Source of the DNA: Ruaniaceae bacterium
Lineage (GTDB): Bacteria > Actinomycetota > Actinomycetes > Actinomycetales > Actinomycetaceae
DNA length: 8,380 bases
Direction of reading: 5' to 3'
NCBI GenBank assembly: GCA_030450655.1
Contig: JAKDIE010000044.1
Coordinates: 1-8,380, forward strand
The notes under the pieces are model-generated. The model was not told the DNA's origin. It made no database searches and saw nothing but the letters and a program-made list of their open reading frames with translations. Every line of letters begins with the position of its first letter. The first letter of the stretch is position 1. Both the position numbers and the translations under genes were made by a program. Below, in pieces: positions 7,130-8,380 of this stretch.

Positions 7130-8380
7130 ACCGCAAAGAGATTCGGCAGCAGGCGAAGGCGCAGGCAGCCGCCACGAAGCAGGCACGCGCCGCGCGCAAG
7201 GACGAACTCGCGGCACTCCCCGCGGCCGAACGCAAGGAGGCGCAGCGGGCGGACAAGCGCTCGGCCCGCGCCGCAGGAAAGCAGCGGAAGGCCGAACTCG
7301 CGGCGCTGCCGCGCGCCGAGAGGAAGGTGGGGAAGCGCCTCGCCCGCCGCGAAAAGAAGTACCTCACGCGGAGGCGCCGCACCATCGTGTGGTCCGTGGT
7401 GGGCGTGGGCGTCGTGGCCCTCGCCGTGTTCGCCGCACCGTACGTAAGCAATATTCGCCACCTCCTCAGCATCACCGTGGACTCGCAGACCCCCGAAGGC
7501 GTCGCCGCGCGCGAGTCCGCCATGGCCGTGTCCGAGCAGATCTCGGACGAGGGCATCGTGCTGTTGAAGAACAGCGGTGACACGTTGCCGCTGGCGGGCA
7601 ACGCGGTCAACGTGTTCGGCTTCGCGTCAATGAACCCGCGTTTTGGCGGCGGCGGCTCCGGAACGGCGGACCAGTCGCTGGCGGTGAACCTCTACGACGC
7701 CCTCAACGAGCAGGGGATCGCGCACAACACCGCGCTCTACGACGCCCTCATCGAGGCCGGCGCGGAGCCCGCAGAATCGGCCTCGACCGGCATCTTCCAG
7801 GTGATCTGGTCGATGCTCGGCGCGGAGGCACCCCACGATCCGGACCCCGCATACCTCACCGATGAACTCATGGCGGAGGCGGCCGCGTTCTCGGACGTCG
7901 CCCTCGTGGTGTTCGGCAACGACGGCGTCGAGGCGCAGGATTTCACCGCCGAGCAGCTACGCCTCACCGCGGAGCAGCGCGCCCTCCTGGATCGAGTGTC
8001 CGAGCGTTTCGAGGAGATCGTCGTCGTCATCAACAGTGGCAACACGATGGAGCTCGGCTTCCTCGAGGAGTACCCCGAAATCACCTCCGCACTCAGTATG
8101 GGGACGCCGGGGCCGCGCGGCGCCGTGTCGCTGGCGAAGATTCTCACCGGCGAGGTCAATCCCTCCGCGCGCGTCACCGATACCTTCGCGCGCAGCGTCG
8201 AATCGGCGCCCGCGGCGCAGAACTTCGGCAGCTTCCAGTACACGAACGCGAGCCGCGCCTTCCAGAACTATTCGGAGGGCATCTACGTGGGTTACCGCTA
8301 CTACGAGACCCGCTATGCCGACGACGACGCCGGCTACGCTGCCGCCGTCCAGTACCCGTTTGGGCATGGCCTGAGCTACA
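7126..8380 (+). CDS. Membrane-anchored GH3-related protein, C-domain-first order (3' end outside window)
   Basis: The frame is open for 418 codons from a TTG start to the window edge. The start overlaps the stop of the upstream GH3 gene (TTGA) and has AAGGAA (7115-7120) five bases before it. Residues 1-85 are a very basic, Ala-rich cytoplasmic tail containing a 30-residue-period repeat. Residues 86-107 form one transmembrane helix, so the remainder faces outside (type II topology). From about residue 133 the sequence is a GH3 C-terminal domain: SDEGIVLLKNSGDTLPL (140-156), the glycine loop FGGGGSG (173-179), VVFGNDGVEAQDF (261-273), INSGNTMELGFL (302-313), then EGIYVGYRYYET (384-395) and YPFGHGLSY (410-418), where a fibronectin-III domain normally begins. 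No catalytic barrel precedes it. A permuted GH3 like that of Ruminococcus albus, with the barrel downstream, is likely; a barrel-less binding protein is the alternative. The catalytic Asp is not in view. Confidence 0.88.
   Translation, partial: MNRKEIRQQAKAQAAATKQARAARKDELAALPAAERKEAQRADKRSARAAGKQRKAELAALPRAERKVGKRLARREKKYLTRRRRTIVWSVVGVGVVALAVFAAPYVSNIRHLLSITVDSQTPEGVAARESAMAVSEQISDEGIVLLKNSGDTLPLAGNAVNVFGFASMNPRFGGGGSGTADQSLAVNLYDALNEQGIAHNTALYDALIEAGAEPAESASTGIFQVIWSMLGAEAPHDPDPAYLTDELMAEAAAFSDVALVVFGNDGVEAQDFTAEQLRLTAEQRALLDRVSERFEEIVVVINSGNTMELGFLEEYPEITSALSMGTPGPRGAVSLAKILTGEVNPSARVTDTFARSVESAPAAQNFGSFQYTNASRAFQNYSEGIYVGYRYYETRYADDDAGYAAAVQYPFGHGLSY
7195..7332 (+). repeat. Imperfect repeat in the cytoplasmic tail of the membrane GH3 protein
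   Basis: Residues 24-39 (RKDELAALPAAERKEA) and 54-69 (RKAELAALPRAERKVG) agree at 12 of 16 positions and are offset by 30 residues, that is 90 bp. The surrounding tail is almost entirely Lys, Arg, Ala, Gln and Glu and is probably helical or coiled-coil. It looks like an internal duplication within the tail. Confidence 0.75.
7381..7446 (+). other. Transmembrane helix of the membrane GH3 protein
   Basis: Residues 86-107 are an uninterrupted hydrophobic run rich in Val, Ala and Gly, directly after the cluster TRRRR. The positive-inside rule puts the N-terminal tail in the cytoplasm and the GH3 domain outside. No signal peptidase site of good quality follows, so it is read as an anchor rather than a cleaved signal. 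Confidence 0.8.

Overview
The window is GC-rich, strongly biased to G/C at third codon positions, and densely coding on both strands. Together with actinobacterial-type leaderless starts and closely packed, overlapping genes, this points to a member of the Actinomycetota, possibly an Actinomycetaceae-like or other host-associated lineage. The family placement is a guess; the phylum is fairly safe.

Left part (1-1921). The window opens inside a DEDDh 3'-5' exonuclease gene of the DnaQ type on the plus strand. It converges on guaB (IMP dehydrogenase, minus strand), and the two stop codons share the palindrome CTAG at 335-338. A 96-bp divergent intergenic region (1826-1921) separates guaB from a LacI-family regulator. 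Each of these two genes carries a TANNNT box exactly six bases before its ATG, the classic leaderless arrangement.

Middle part (1922-3836). The complete LacI-family repressor gene (plus) converges on a PAP2-family membrane phosphatase gene (minus) with a 15-bp gap. Upstream of that phosphatase is a 175-bp regulatory region (3662-3836). It contains two oppositely oriented 14-bp elements that differ at one base (TTGACGCGTGTCAG on minus, TTGACTCGTGTCAG on plus). Both have the TGAC-N-CG-N-GTCA form with a central CpG that suits a LacI-family protein. It also holds a weaker third site, a separate TGTGAG/CTCACA palindrome and a leaderless promoter.

Right part (3837-8380). A tightly coupled three-gene operon on the plus strand encodes a second, larger PAP2-type membrane phosphatase, a complete 796-aa cytoplasmic glycoside hydrolase family 3 (GH3) enzyme, and the start of a membrane-anchored GH3-related protein that runs off the window. 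The genes overlap as GTGA (4739-4742) and TTGA (7126-7129). The last gene is unusual: after a Lys/Arg/Ala-rich cytoplasmic tail and one transmembrane helix it goes straight into the GH3 C-terminal domain, with no preceding catalytic barrel. It is therefore either a domain-permuted GH3 whose barrel lies beyond the window or a barrel-less protein.

A coherent but unproven reading is a glycoside-utilisation or glycan-processing locus under LacI-type control, in which an internal and a surface GH3 enzyme are co-produced with a membrane lipid phosphatase, and a second PAP2 phosphatase is co-regulated from the same divergent control region.
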